From Nitrincola salilacus (GTDB lineage: Bacteria > Pseudomonadota > Gammaproteobacteria > Pseudomonadales > Balneatricaceae), in contig NZ_CP176580.1 in the NCBI RefSeq assembly GCF_046271865.1, positions 558,001 to 622,000 of the forward strand: a DNA stretch of 64,000 nt, written 5' to 3'. How positions within the stretch are numbered: position 1 is the stretch's first letter; every line of letters begins with the position of its first letter. Below are positions 25,748-34,882 of the stretch, one piece after another. A program made the translations under genes and the position numbers. The notes under the pieces were generated by a model. It was not told where the DNA came from. It saw only the letters and a list, made by a program, of their open reading frames with translations, and did not search any database.

Positions 25748-28135
25748 ATGGGACGTCTGAGTCAGGCCATAGTCGCACCGCTGAAGCGTAGTGAGCAGGT
25801 TATTGAGCGGGTGCTGTTTCATCATCGCCTGCTGGTGATCTCCCTTTTTGTGCTGGTTACCTTGCTGCTCGTATGGCAGGCCAGTCAGATCAGGCCGGAT
25901 GCCAGCTTTATCAAGATGATTCCATCCAGCCACCCCTATGTGGAAAACTATCTGGATTATCGCGATGACCTGTCTGGCCTTGGGAACAGTGTCCGTGTGT
26001 CGGTGGCGACCACGGGTGAAGATATTTTCAGCACCGACTTTCAGGATGTGCTGCGTCGGGTAACGGATGAACTCTTCTTTATCCCCGGTGTTGATCGCTC
26101 GGCAATGCAGTCTATCTGGACGCCCAATGTGCGCTGGACGGAGGTGACGGAAGAGGGGTTTGTCGGTGGTCCGGTGATTCCACCGGATTATGATGGCACT
26201 CAGGCATCTCTGGAGTCGTTGCGTCTGAACGTGCTGCGCTCTGGTCAGGTCGGGCGTCTGGTGGCAAACGACTTCCGCTCTGCCATCATTGAGGTGCCCC
26301 TGTTTGATCATAACCCCGAGACGGGGGAGCGACTGGACTACAATCAGCTGTCACAACAGCTGGAAGAGCTGGTCCGTGATCAGTACCAGAACGACAATGT
26401 CAGCATTCATATCACCGGCTTTGCCAAAATCGTCGGTGATCTGATCGATGGTGCCCGGCAGGTGGCCCTGTTCTTTGCCATCGCGCTGGTGATCACCACT
26501 TTGCTGCTGTATCTCTATTCGCGCAGTATCGCTGGCACCCTGATACCGATCGCCTGCTCGCTGATTGCCGTGATCTGGCAACTGGGGCTGTTGAATGCGC
26601 TGGGATACGGTATTGATCCCTATTCGATGCTGGTACCTTTTCTGGTGTTTGCGATTGCGGTCAGCCATGGCGTGCAGATCGTCAATACCATCCGCCTCGA
26701 AAGCCTGCAGGATCCCGATCCCTGGCTGTCTGCCAGGCGCGCGTTCCGGGTGCTTTATATCCCTGGCCTCACTGCATTGGTGTCTGATGGCATCGGCTTT
26801 TTTACCCTGATGGTGATTGATATTCAGGTGATTCAGGAGTTGGCAGTGGCGGCGTCGATGGGTGTGGCAGTGATCATTCTGACCAACCTGATTCTGCTAC
26901 CGGTGCTGATGTCCTATGCCGGTGTCGGGCAGAAGGCGATCACGCACGCACGCAAACAGTCTCAGCAGGAGGGGCTTATCTGGCAACGTCTGAGCTGGTT
27001 TGCGACACCTGCCGGTGCCGGCGTATCGATCAGTGTTGCCGTGCTGGCGCTGCTGTATGGTCTGTATGCCGCCCAGGGGTTGCAGATAGGTGATCTCGAC
27101 AGTGGTGCACCGGAGTTGCGTGCTGATTCACGCTATAACCTGGATAATGCTTTCATCACCGATAACTACTCCACCTCAAGTGATGTGTTTGTCGTGATGG
27201 CGGTGACGCCACCGGAGCAGTGCACCACCTATGAAACCCTGGCAGGCGTTGAGCGTTTTCAACACTTTGCGCAGGGTATCGAGGGTGTCCAGTCCAGTGT
27301 ATCACTGGCGGATGTCTCCAAGCGTGTTACGGCGGGCCTGAATGAGGGTAACCCCAAATGGCGCGCGGTCAGCCGTAACCAGTTCGTGATCAACGCCTCA
27401 TTGGCCTATGTGCCCGGTGGGTTGATGAATACCAACTGTTCGCTGCTGCCGGTGATCATCTTCCTGGATGATCACAAGGCTGCGACACTGGATCGGCTAA
27501 GCAGCTCAATCGAACAGTTTGCAGCAGACTACGACAGCGATGCACTTCGCTTCAAACTGGCGGCAGGCAACAGTGGCTTTGAAGCTGCGACCAATCAGGT
27601 TATCGCACGTGCTCAGTATGAGATGCTGGCCTGGGTTTATGGTGTGGTCAGCCTGCTGTGCCTGATCACCTTCCGTTCCATTCGTACCGTTGCGTGCATC
27701 ATCACGCCGCTGGCGCTGACCTCGGTGCTGTGTCAGGCGCTGATGGCGCATCTGGGTATTGGCGTCAAGGTGGCGACACTGCCGGTGATTGCGTTGGGTG
27801 TGGGTATCGGGGTTGATTATGGTATCTATATCTACTCCCGACTCAGCAGCTATCTGGCGGAGGGGCTGGCACTGCGCGAAGCCTATCTGGAAACCCTGAA
27901 AACCACCGGCAAACCGGTTGCCTTCACCGGGCTGACATTGGCGATCGGGGTCATTCTCTGGGTCTTCTCGCCGATCAAGTTCCAGGCCGATATGGGCATC
28001 CTGCTGACCTTCATGTTCCTGTGGAACATGCTGGGCGCACTGCTGCTGCTGCCGGCACTGGCGTGTGTTCTGAAGCCTCATCCCGGCCAGCGTGATCCTG
28101 GTCTGCATAAATCAGTCAACCGAGGTGAATCCTGA
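25748..28135 (+). CDS. RND-superfamily (MMPL-type) exporter
   Basis: This is a 795-aa inner-membrane protein with two copies of a one-helix, large periplasmic loop, five-helix unit, the RND design. The membrane part includes YSMLVPFLVFAIAVSHGVQIVN with conserved small and polar residues, and ALGVGIGVDYGIYIYSRL in the second half. Members of this MMPL group move lipids or hydrophobic molecules; hopanoid and sterol exporters belong here. Good Shine-Dalgarno AAGGAG. It sits between YCF48 and a universal stress protein with 1-nt junctions, so the three form one operon. Substrate unknown. Confidence 0.87.
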   Translation: MGRLSQAIVAPLKRSEQVIERVLFHHRLLVISLFVLVTLLLVWQASQIRPDASFIKMIPSSHPYVENYLDYRDDLSGLGNSVRVSVATTGEDIFSTDFQDVLRRVTDELFFIPGVDRSAMQSIWTPNVRWTEVTEEGFVGGPVIPPDYDGTQASLESLRLNVLRSGQVGRLVANDFRSAIIEVPLFDHNPETGERLDYNQLSQQLEELVRDQYQNDNVSIHITGFAKIVGDLIDGARQVALFFAIALVITTLLLYLYSRSIAGTLIPIACSLIAVIWQLGLLNALGYGIDPYSMLVPFLVFAIAVSHGVQIVNTIRLESLQDPDPWLSARRAFRVLYIPGLTALVSDGIGFFTLMVIDIQVIQELAVAASMGVAVIILTNLILLPVLMSYAGVGQKAITHARKQSQQEGLIWQRLSWFATPAGAGVSISVAVLALLYGLYAAQGLQIGDLDSGAPELRADSRYNLDNAFITDNYSTSSDVFVVMAVTPPEQCTTYETLAGVERFQHFAQGIEGVQSSVSLADVSKRVTAGLNEGNPKWRAVSRNQFVINASLAYVPGGLMNTNCSLLPVIIFLDDHKAATLDRLSSSIEQFAADYDSDALRFKLAAGNSGFEAATNQVIARAQYEMLAWVYGVVSLLCLITFRSIRTVACIITPLALTSVLCQALMAHLGIGVKVATLPVIALGVGIGVDYGIYIYSRLSSYLAEGLALREAYLETLKTTGKPVAFTGLTLAIGVILWVFSPIKFQADMGILLTFMFLWNMLGALLLLPALACVLKPHPGQRDPGLHKSVNRGES

Positions 28136-28959
28136 TGTCTGAGCAACAAATCCTGCTGATTTTGGATAAGGATGCGGCCAGCGAGGTTGCGCTGGCCAGG
28201 GCTGCTGAGTTGGCGCAACGTCAGCAGTTGCTGCTGACACTGTTGTGGCAGAGCGAGGCTGATAAGGCGGGCCTCTGGACACAACAGGTCCAGACACTGA
28301 AATCATCAGATATTCGCCTTGCGGAGCTCTGTCTCGCTGACGGCCAGTCATTGCTGAAACAGGTCATCGCCTTCACGGAGCAGCATCCTGATACGCTGCT
28401 GATCAAGGCCAGTGAAAAAGACCACAAGGGCTTGTTACCGCCGCTTGACTGGAAACTGCTGCGCAATGCCACCTGCCCGGTACTGTTAGTGAAACAACAT
28501 AGCCAGTGGCAGGGTGGATCCATACTGGTGGCAATAGAGCCACTGACGAAGTCTCCTGAACGCCAGGCCTTGAACCGATCCTTACTGCAGATGTCACAGC
28601 AACTGGGACAGCTGTTCAACGCCACTGTACATCCAGTGATCGCCTGGGATACTCCAATGCTTGGCGATGAGCCGGAGCAGCTCAGTGATGAAGCGCAGCG
28701 TCAGCGTCATCAGTTTGCTACAGCAGCGCTGCTGTCTGATGCAGCTGTTGAGGCTGAATCTATCCTGATTGGGGAGGGGCCGGCCGAACACTGGATCGCC
28801 AGTGCTGCGGCAGATAGCAAGGCGGTATTATTGCTGATCGGAACACAGTCCAGGCGTGGTATTACCGGTGCGTTGCTGGGTAATACATCCGAGCAGTTGC
28901 TGGATCGGGTCAACTGCGACCTGCTGGTGCTGCCGGGCGCTCTGGGCGACGATATCTGA
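28135..28959 (+). CDS. Tandem universal stress protein (UspA family)
   Basis: This 274-aa cytosolic protein has two Usp-like halves, about residues 1-140 and 150-274. The second half is better conserved and contains the nucleotide-binding signature LLIGTQSRRGITGALLGNTSEQLLDRVNCDLLVLP, of the G-2x-G-9x-G-S/T type, with LLGNTSEQLL near the end. The start overlaps the stop of the MMPL gene (TGATG), pointing to coupled translation. It may tie the exporter operon to stress or growth arrest; that is inference. E. coli UspE has the same two-domain layout. Confidence 0.85.
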   Translation: MSEQQILLILDKDAASEVALARAAELAQRQQLLLTLLWQSEADKAGLWTQQVQTLKSSDIRLAELCLADGQSLLKQVIAFTEQHPDTLLIKASEKDHKGLLPPLDWKLLRNATCPVLLVKQHSQWQGGSILVAIEPLTKSPERQALNRSLLQMSQQLGQLFNATVHPVIAWDTPMLGDEPEQLSDEAQRQRHQFATAALLSDAAVEAESILIGEGPAEHWIASAAADSKAVLLLIGTQSRRGITGALLGNTSEQLLDRVNCDLLVLPGALGDDI

Positions 28960-29025
28960 TACCTGCTACACTCTTCTGAATCCCATGCAGTTCGGTATCC
29001 AAACAGGTCAGTAAAGGTAAGTGAA

Positions 29026-29601
29026 ATGATCAGAAAAATCGTGTTGCAGGCGCTGGTGATGTTGGCTGGCACCTGTTTTGTCATATCCCAGAGTCAAGCC
29101 TCCTCCTTTGATTCAAAAGCGGTGGAATCCTACATCAACAGTCTGCCGGAAGTGGAAGCGTTTGGTGAGAAAATGGAAAGTCAGGGCAAGGATGAGGCCT
29201 GGCTGAATGAAGTCTCGCCTATGGAAGGCGAAAACTTCGATCCTCATACGCGCGGAATCTCCGCATTGAAACAGCACGACCCCGCCGAATATGCAGAGCT
29301 GGGTAAAATCGTCGGTCGTCATGGTTTCAGCAATGGTGAAAGTTGGGCGGCGATTGGTGATCGCGTGATTCTGGCTTATGGCGCGCTGAAGGCTGAAAGC
29401 GAAAATCCTCAGTTGTTTGAGATGGTCAAGCAGATGGAGACAATGGATCCGAGCATGCTGGCGATGATGCCGGCAGAAGTTCGTGCCCAGATGGAGCAGG
29501 CAATGGTGATGGCACGCAGTTTCGCCAAAGTACCTGATGCGGATAAACAGGTAGTGCGCCCGCATATGGGACGTCTTGATGCGGTGTTTATGGATCGCTG
29601 A
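29026..29601 (+). CDS. Secreted protein of unknown function
   Basis: I do not recognise this family. The 191-residue product begins with a typical signal peptide (IVLQALVMLAGTCFVISQSQAS, cleavage probably after the last Ala). The mature part is mostly helical, charged and Met-rich near its end (METMDPSMLAMMPAEVRAQMEQAM), with no Cys after the signal. It is probably soluble and periplasmic. The start has GTAAAGG upstream. It is 66 nt downstream of the Usp gene on the same strand and might be read with that operon, though a separate promoter is possible. Confidence 0.75.
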   Translation: MIRKIVLQALVMLAGTCFVISQSQASSFDSKAVESYINSLPEVEAFGEKMESQGKDEAWLNEVSPMEGENFDPHTRGISALKQHDPAEYAELGKIVGRHGFSNGESWAAIGDRVILAYGALKAESENPQLFEMVKQMETMDPSMLAMMPAEVRAQMEQAMVMARSFAKVPDADKQVVRPHMGRLDAVFMDR

Positions 29602-29807
29602 TCGATATCCGCCCATGGTCATGGGCTCACCTTATTCACCGATGAGTCCGTGACTTTGCAGAATATTCCGAAGGTTTTGGGTGAGTGCATGCTGCAGGGA
29701 AGCATTCACGTCGTCTTCCCCAATGCCTGAAGAATATTTTCATATACAAGCAGTTACCAGTTAAATCACAGACCCGGGTTGAGGTGAGTTGACAGGGTTA
29801 ATGCGTC

Positions 29808-31607
29808 TCAGGCCGAATCATCCATAAGGTGTTTTGGATCAAAGCCCATGATCAGAGATCCCCAGTGCTGGCCATTCACATAAAGCGGGATGGACAGATC
29901 ATTCAGCACTTCTCCGGTATCCCGGATGAAAGTCTGCAACAGAAATGGTGATTGATGTGACGCTCTGCGCTTCTCTGCTCGGTTGGCTGCAAAGATACGC
30001 CGGTTGCGGCTCTGCAGATTATCGACATCGAAATTCCCTGTCATTGGTTTGGAGACTTTGCTGTGATGAGCCGGCGCATAGCCGTTCTTATCCACCGCGA
30101 TGGCATAGATAAACTCGGGCCGTTGCTGAATAAAGTTATCAAATATTGGGCGCATCTGCTGGTCAAAGATCTCAGCGTAACGCGTGTCATACTTCTCCGG
30201 CAGCTGATTCGGATTCGTGCGGGTATAGCTGGTATCAAACAGATTAATGCCCTGAGCCTTCATCTCCTCCAGTTTACTCATCACCTGCCTTGCCCAGTTC
30301 TGCCCCGTCTGGGTCATGGTCTCAAACCCACCGAAACCGATGGTAAAGCGTGACAGCAGCTCCTGTGTCTGTTCGGTTGCCAGTTCCAGATCAGTTGAGA
30401 ACTTGCGGGATGTATCCATCTCGTCCCTCATCTCGGACGAGAGTTTGGTAATCACCTGTACATGTGTATGTGACTCCTTGTTGGTATAGGAGAGCTCATC
30501 AATGGCAGCAGAAATACTGGTTAACTGCGAGGTTGTCTGTTCGAAATCAGTGACCATGCGGATGAATTGATCATTGGTCTTACCAATAAATTCCTCGGTG
30601 TTTTCGACATACTGCAGAATATCAACGGCACTGCTGTGGGTCACCTCAACGAGTGAACGCATCTCGTTGATATTGGAGTCGATCTGAACTGTGGCATCAC
30701 CGACTTGACGAGAAAGATTTCGCACTTCGTCCGCCACGACTGAAAAGCCACGGCCAGCTTCTCCCGCTCTGGCCGCTTCAATGGAGGCGTTCAGTGCCAG
30801 CAGATTGGTCTGATCGGAAAAATCCTTCACCATGGACAGAATTTTGGTGATGTTGACTGAGTTCTCGCTCAACTGCTGGACAGTCGTCTGGAAATTGCTT
30901 GCCAGCTCACGAATCGACTTTACCTGCTGCAGCACCTTTTTCAGTTCAGCGCTGGATGCCCTGACCTCTCCCATATTACTGCTGGTCTGCTCACTGATTT
31001 TCAGCGTGTTACCGGCGATCTCATCAATCGCCTGAGACGCCTGGCTACTCGCATCATACACCTGCATCGCCAGTTCTTCCTGCTGATCCGACGCACTGCC
31101 TGCTTCAATCAGCACTTTCTGTAGTTGATTACTGCACAACGCCACCTTCACAGATCGACGCCGTGTTTCTGCAATCATTTTTTTCAGACTGGCGGAAAAG
31201 TCGTTGTAGCTTCGTGCCATTTCTGAAATTTCATCGTGGGTATAGTCCGGTAGCGTGGCCGATATATCACCATCCTTATCCTTGATCGCGCGCAGCACAT
31301 CGGTGATATCTTTGATCGGACGCAAAAAGAGATGGCGCATAAAGAAGATTGTAAAAATACCTGATGCCAGTGCAAACAGCATGACAGCGATACCCGGCAG
31401 AATAAGGCGCTCGTAGCTCTGCAGGATCTGATTCGACTGTTCAGCAGCAAGCGGCAGAGCCTGCAGATCCGCCTTGAAACTGGCGGAGTGCCATAACATC
31501 AACAGCAACAGGAGCACGAAGGGAAACAGGAGAAATAGAACATTGCCGACTATTTTCCTGGTCAGTGAGCTCCAGAAACGCTTTTCAATCGATCGATACA
31601 AACTCAT
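29808..31607 (-). CDS. Methyl-accepting chemotaxis protein with C-terminal sensor domain
   Basis: This 599-aa chemoreceptor has two membrane helices near the N terminus (about 23-45 and 72-96) with only a short periplasmic loop between them. A HAMP domain and the helical signalling domain follow, with the canonical tip DQTNLLALNASIEAARAGE and GRGFSVVADEVR (about 255-285). Unusually, about 160 residues after the signalling domain form an extra domain with a Cache/PAS-like pattern (FIYAIAVDKNGYAPAHH and GQHWGSLIMGFDPKHL). Sensing is thus probably cytoplasmic. It lies next to the aromatic island, so a ligand from that pathway is possible but unproven. Confidence 0.9.
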   Translation of the reverse strand: MSLYRSIEKRFWSSLTRKIVGNVLFLLFPFVLLLLLMLWHSASFKADLQALPLAAEQSNQILQSYERLILPGIAVMLFALASGIFTIFFMRHLFLRPIKDITDVLRAIKDKDGDISATLPDYTHDEISEMARSYNDFSASLKKMIAETRRRSVKVALCSNQLQKVLIEAGSASDQQEELAMQVYDASSQASQAIDEIAGNTLKISEQTSSNMGEVRASSAELKKVLQQVKSIRELASNFQTTVQQLSENSVNITKILSMVKDFSDQTNLLALNASIEAARAGEAGRGFSVVADEVRNLSRQVGDATVQIDSNINEMRSLVEVTHSSAVDILQYVENTEEFIGKTNDQFIRMVTDFEQTTSQLTSISAAIDELSYTNKESHTHVQVITKLSSEMRDEMDTSRKFSTDLELATEQTQELLSRFTIGFGGFETMTQTGQNWARQVMSKLEEMKAQGINLFDTSYTRTNPNQLPEKYDTRYAEIFDQQMRPIFDNFIQQRPEFIYAIAVDKNGYAPAHHSKVSKPMTGNFDVDNLQSRNRRIFAANRAEKRRASHQSPFLLQTFIRDTGEVLNDLSIPLYVNGQHWGSLIMGFDPKHLMDDSA

Positions 31608-31720
31608 TGGCTTACTCTGTGTTGATGATGGCGGTGTAGGTCTCTGAAATGAATTGAGTATCGCTTAACGGCGGGGGCAATGTCAGTCAGCAAAGTTTGG
31701 TTCTGAATGTAGGCAAAATC

Positions 31721-31752
31721 ATCGCCATGTCAGCATATGATGACATGGCGAT
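31721..31752 (-). terminator. Strong hairpin after vanB
   Basis: ATCGCCATGTCA, an 8-nt loop and TGACATGGCGAT form a perfect 12-bp stem in the gap between vanB and the MCP gene. On the minus strand GATTTT follows, so it probably ends vanAB transcripts. A second small hairpin, GCCCC-GAA-GGGGC, is at 31766-31778. The 290-nt gap has no gene that I can see. Confidence 0.6.
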
Positions 31753-31897
31753 TTCCAGGATGAATGCCCCGAAGGGGCTGGTTTGTGATGGTGAAGGTTA
31801 CGCTGTAAGCGGCTGAAACTGTTAAAACCATGTGCTGATAAACACTGGAGTGACGCGCAGCGCTTTTTAATAACAGCAGATAGAGGCAGAAACTTTT

Positions 31898-32869
31898 TCA
31901 GAGATCGAGCACTAACCGTTTCGACTTCGCCCGCGAACAGCAAGGTGTAAACTGATCATTCGCTGCCTGTTCCCCGTCGGTCAGATAGCGATCACGATGG
32001 TCCGGTGTACCTTCCAGAATCTTTGTCACGCAGGTACCACAGATACCTTGTTCGCACGATGTCAGCAGATCAATGTCATTATCAATCAACACATCCGCCA
32101 CGCTCTTATCCGGTGGAATCTGAAAGCTCAGGCCACTGCGTGCCAGCTGAACTTCAAAGCTGCCATCGCTGCTGGTATCGACTGTTGCCCCGACGAAGTA
32201 CTCAGTGTGCAGTTGCTGCTTTGGCCAGCCGGCTGATTCGTAAGCACTCATAACCGCGTCGTTGAAGGCTTCGGGGCCACACACATAAATGTGCGTTGCT
32301 GTTTCAGGTCTGGCAGCCATGCTGGCTAAATCAATACGTTGGCCATCGGTGACCTGAGTGAAGTGAAAGGCCACGCGATCGGCAAAGGGTGCGGCTTTCA
32401 AATAGTCCACAAAGGCAGCGTTATCGGGTGTGCTGGCGGAGTAGTGAAGTTCAAACTCAGCCCTCTTTGCGTGTAACTCTTCGGCCATGGCCAGAATGGG
32501 GGTGATGCCGATCCCGCCCGCAAAAAGTACACTACGCTGCGCAGCGTGATCCACCGCAAAATGGTTACGTGGTGCACTGATACGCAGGTAATCCCCTTCC
32601 TGCACCTGCTCGTGCATGGCGAGGGAGCCACCACGCGACTGTGGTTCACGCAATACGGCGATCTGGTAGCGCTGGCGCTCGCGGGAGGCATTGCTTAAAG
32701 AATATTGCCGCAGATGCTCGTCAGCGGTTTGCACATCGATATGTGCACCTGCAGTGAAGGCGGGCAGTTCACGCCCATGCGGGTCAACCAACTCAAAACA
32801 GGCGATATCCGCTGCGGCCTGGGTTTTCTGTTTAACCTGTACAATCATGCTGAGGCTGGTTTTACTCAT
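31898..32869 (-). CDS. vanB: Vanillate O-demethylase reductase subunit
   Basis: VanB passes electrons from NADH through a flavin and a plant-type 2Fe-2S cluster to the oxygenase VanA. The 323-aa protein has the order of phthalate-dioxygenase reductases. The flavin domain includes LRQYSLSN (about residue 56), the NAD domain includes LFAGGIGITPILAMAE (about 115), and the C-terminal ferredoxin has CEQGICGTC and a fourth Cys near TPCCS. The start is the ATG at 32869 (MSKTSLSMIVQV). It is 19 nt downstream of vanA. Other oxygenase partners of this reductase type exist; the pairing with a VanA-like protein decides the call. Confidence 0.9.
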   Translation of the reverse strand: MSKTSLSMIVQVKQKTQAAADIACFELVDPHGRELPAFTAGAHIDVQTADEHLRQYSLSNASRERQRYQIAVLREPQSRGGSLAMHEQVQEGDYLRISAPRNHFAVDHAAQRSVLFAGGIGITPILAMAEELHAKRAEFELHYSASTPDNAAFVDYLKAAPFADRVAFHFTQVTDGQRIDLASMAARPETATHIYVCGPEAFNDAVMSAYESAGWPKQQLHTEYFVGATVDTSSDGSFEVQLARSGLSFQIPPDKSVADVLIDNDIDLLTSCEQGICGTCVTKILEGTPDHRDRYLTDGEQAANDQFTPCCSRAKSKRLVLDL

Positions 32870-32888
32870 CGTACTGCTCCCATTTCCA

Positions 32889-33932
32889 TCAGCCTTCAGC
32901 GGCAATGATTTTATCGAGCATGCGGCGCGCCAGTACGCCGCCACCGTCGATGTTCAATTTGAGTAGTTGACGGTCCGGGTTCTCCAGCAGATTACGCTGT
33001 TGCGCTTCGAGCATCTCCAGGTCTTCGGCGAAAATCTGGCCCTGGCCTTCACGTATCTTGTCGGTCAGTTCAGTGTCGTGAGGCTTGAAGTTGCGCGCCA
33101 TGCCCCAGAAGTACCAGATTGAGGTTTCGGTTTCAGGGGTGATGAAGTCGACCACAGTGCTGGATGCTTTCTTATCGGCAGGCGCGTCATAGCCACCATG
33201 ACCGGCGTGCGCGACACCCACTTCAATCATGATATGGCTCGGCGGGGTGAATCGGCTGATCTGCCAGCGATCCACCGGCACATTTGGATCCAGATCGTTA
33301 AAGCGCAACGCGTTTTGCCAGAATGGCGGCGCTGGAATTTTTTCCATGGTGCGCCTGGTGACTATGGTGTCGCCGTCGCGGAAGGATTCCGGTGGTTCGT
33401 CTTCAATTTCGGGCTGACCGATGCTGGTGGAGTGCACGTAGGTTTCGTGCGTCAAGTCCATCAGGTTGTCGATCATCAGTTTGTAGTTGCAGTTGATATG
33501 ATACAGGCCGCCACCGTAGGCCCAGTCCGGGTCGTCAAACCAGCTGAATTCTGGAATCAGGCTGGGATCCGCCTGTTCGGCATCACCGCTCCACACCCAG
33601 ATAAAGCCATAACGCTCCTCCACCGGATAGCTGCGCACACCTGGGAAGGCATTGACCCGCTGCCCCGGCATGGACTTGCAGTTGCCGTCACAGTTCATCA
33701 CCAAACCGTGATAGCCGCAGACCAGATCACCTTCTTCATTCACAAAACCAAGTGAAAGGGGGGCGCCACGGTGCGGGCAGAAGTCGGCAATGCCGACCGC
33801 CTTATTGCCTTGTGTACGATAAAAAACGATGCGCTCACCGCAGATCTGACGACCGAGTGGTTTATCAGCGATCTCGTCCGGCGTGCAGGCGACATACCAG
33901 GTGTTTTTGGGCCAGGTCTGTGCAGTCGTCAT
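32889..33932 (-). CDS. vanA: Vanillate O-demethylase oxygenase subunit
   Basis: VanA is a Rieske non-haem iron oxygenase that demethylates vanillate to protocatechuate and formaldehyde. The 347-aa protein has the Rieske ligands Cys52-Pro-His54 and Cys72-Gly-Tyr-His75. The mononuclear iron motif DNLMDLTHETYVH (about 155-167, His162 and His167) is also present. The start is the ATG at 33932, with GGAGG 6 nt upstream; the in-frame extension upstream runs through the promoter. Its promoter carries GntR-type operator palindromes. In this island it feeds vanillate, expected from ferulate, into the LigAB pathway. Confidence 0.92.
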   Translation of the reverse strand: MTTAQTWPKNTWYVACTPDEIADKPLGRQICGERIVFYRTQGNKAVGIADFCPHRGAPLSLGFVNEEGDLVCGYHGLVMNCDGNCKSMPGQRVNAFPGVRSYPVEERYGFIWVWSGDAEQADPSLIPEFSWFDDPDWAYGGGLYHINCNYKLMIDNLMDLTHETYVHSTSIGQPEIEDEPPESFRDGDTIVTRRTMEKIPAPPFWQNALRFNDLDPNVPVDRWQISRFTPPSHIMIEVGVAHAGHGGYDAPADKKASSTVVDFITPETETSIWYFWGMARNFKPHDTELTDKIREGQGQIFAEDLEMLEAQQRNLLENPDRQLLKLNIDGGGVLARRMLDKIIAAEG

Positions 33933-33973
33933 TGGGTTCCTCCGAAGGCGGCTTTTATCCGCTTTGTTTATTA

Positions 33974-33981
33974 TGGATCCA
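33974..33981. promoter_or_regulatory. TGGATCCA palindrome, proximal VanR-type operator
   Basis: This self-complementary TGGATCCA directly abuts the vanA -10 on its downstream side. From memory, the Caulobacter VanR operator is ATTGGATCCAAT, so this is a likely repressor site. Confidence 0.7.
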
Positions 33982-34010
33982 AAAATAGGATTAAATAGTA
34001 TTTCAGTCAA
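33982..34010 (-). promoter_or_regulatory. vanAB promoter
   Basis: On the minus strand TTGACT (34005-34010), a 17-nt spacer and TATTTT (33982-33987) lie about 50 nt before the vanA ATG. The two TGGATCCA palindromes flank it, which fits repression without vanillate. Confidence 0.7.
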
Positions 34011-34025
34011 GTTAAATTGCATAAA

Positions 34026-34033
34026 TGGATCCA
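34026..34033. promoter_or_regulatory. TGGATCCA palindrome, distal VanR-type operator
   Basis: The second TGGATCCA (in AATGGATCCAATT) lies upstream of the vanA -35 and towards the GntR gene, with its centre 52 bp from the proximal copy. It could serve autoregulation of the regulator gene or looping. Confidence 0.68.
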
Positions 34034-34136
34034 ATTTTAAGCTGGGGCTGGAAAATTTCTGATTCTGGCACTTGCATCTGAGAGCTGTGCGGTCAACAAT
34101 TGCGGCTGTTAATCGCCGTGGAAGTCCCAGAAAATC

Positions 34137-34823
34137 ATGAGTAACGTCAGTCGAATCGCCGTATCCAGCCTGCGCAAGCTCATCAGCGACGGTCATTTGC
34201 AGCCCGGAGAAAAACTGGGTGAAGTGCAGGTTGCTGAGATGCTGGGGGTGTCACGCACGCCCATTCGCCTGGCCTTTCGTACGCTGGAGCAAGAGGGGCT
34301 GCTGGAAAAAGCGGGAAAACAAGGCTTTGTGGTACGCGAGTTCTCGCGCGAAGATGTTATCTGTGGGTTGGAGATTCGTGGTGTGCTGGAAGGTCTGGCG
34401 GCGCGTCGTATGGCTGAGGCAGGCCTGAGTGATGAGGCGCGTGCAGCCTTGCAGCAGTGTCTGGACGACGGCGATGCGTTATTTGCGCAACAGCCACCCA
34501 GTGCCGACGATGTCCAACGTTGGAGCGAGATCAACGCCCGTTTTCACGCTATCATCGTGCAGGGTGCCAGCAGTCGTGCCATTGCCGACGCCATCGCACG
34601 AAACAGCCATCTTCCGTTTGCATCATCCGACTCCATCATCATCGACACCGATCACTTGGATAAGGAGTTCCGCAAACTGCATCTGGCACACCTGCAGCAT
34701 CAAATGGTATTCCAGGCCTTGGTGCAGGGCGAAAGCGCCCGCGTCGAAATGCTGATGCGCGAGCACGCCTATATCGGTTTGCGCTACGGCGGTTTGTTTG
34801 GATTACCCGACGCACTTAAGTAA
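34137..34823 (+). CDS. vanR: GntR-family regulator, probably VanR
   Basis: This 228-aa DNA-binding repressor has an N-terminal winged helix-turn-helix (about 1-72; GEVQVAEMLGVSRTPIRLAFRTLE is its recognition part) and a C-terminal FCD ligand domain. It is divergent from vanA across a 204-nt region containing two TGGATCCA palindromes, the arrangement seen for VanR, the vanillate-responsive repressor. The ligand is inferred to be vanillate. A role over the next genes on its strand is also possible, since the aldo/keto reductase starts 59 nt downstream. Confidence 0.82.
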   Translation: MSNVSRIAVSSLRKLISDGHLQPGEKLGEVQVAEMLGVSRTPIRLAFRTLEQEGLLEKAGKQGFVVREFSREDVICGLEIRGVLEGLAARRMAEAGLSDEARAALQQCLDDGDALFAQQPPSADDVQRWSEINARFHAIIVQGASSRAIADAIARNSHLPFASSDSIIIDTDHLDKEFRKLHLAHLQHQMVFQALVQGESARVEMLMREHAYIGLRYGGLFGLPDALK

Positions 34824-34882
34824 TGGACTTATATCAGCACCAAGTTGGCGCTCCTGCCGATTTATGAAGAGGAATCAGTACA

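Noticed and set aside
25547..26311. 254-codon open frame on the minus strand
   Set aside because: Antisense to the YCF48 and MMPL genes, with no family resemblance and biased composition.
27506..28108. 200-codon minus-strand frame rich in Gln and Arg
   Set aside because: Shadow of the MMPL gene in the opposite strand; no start signal.
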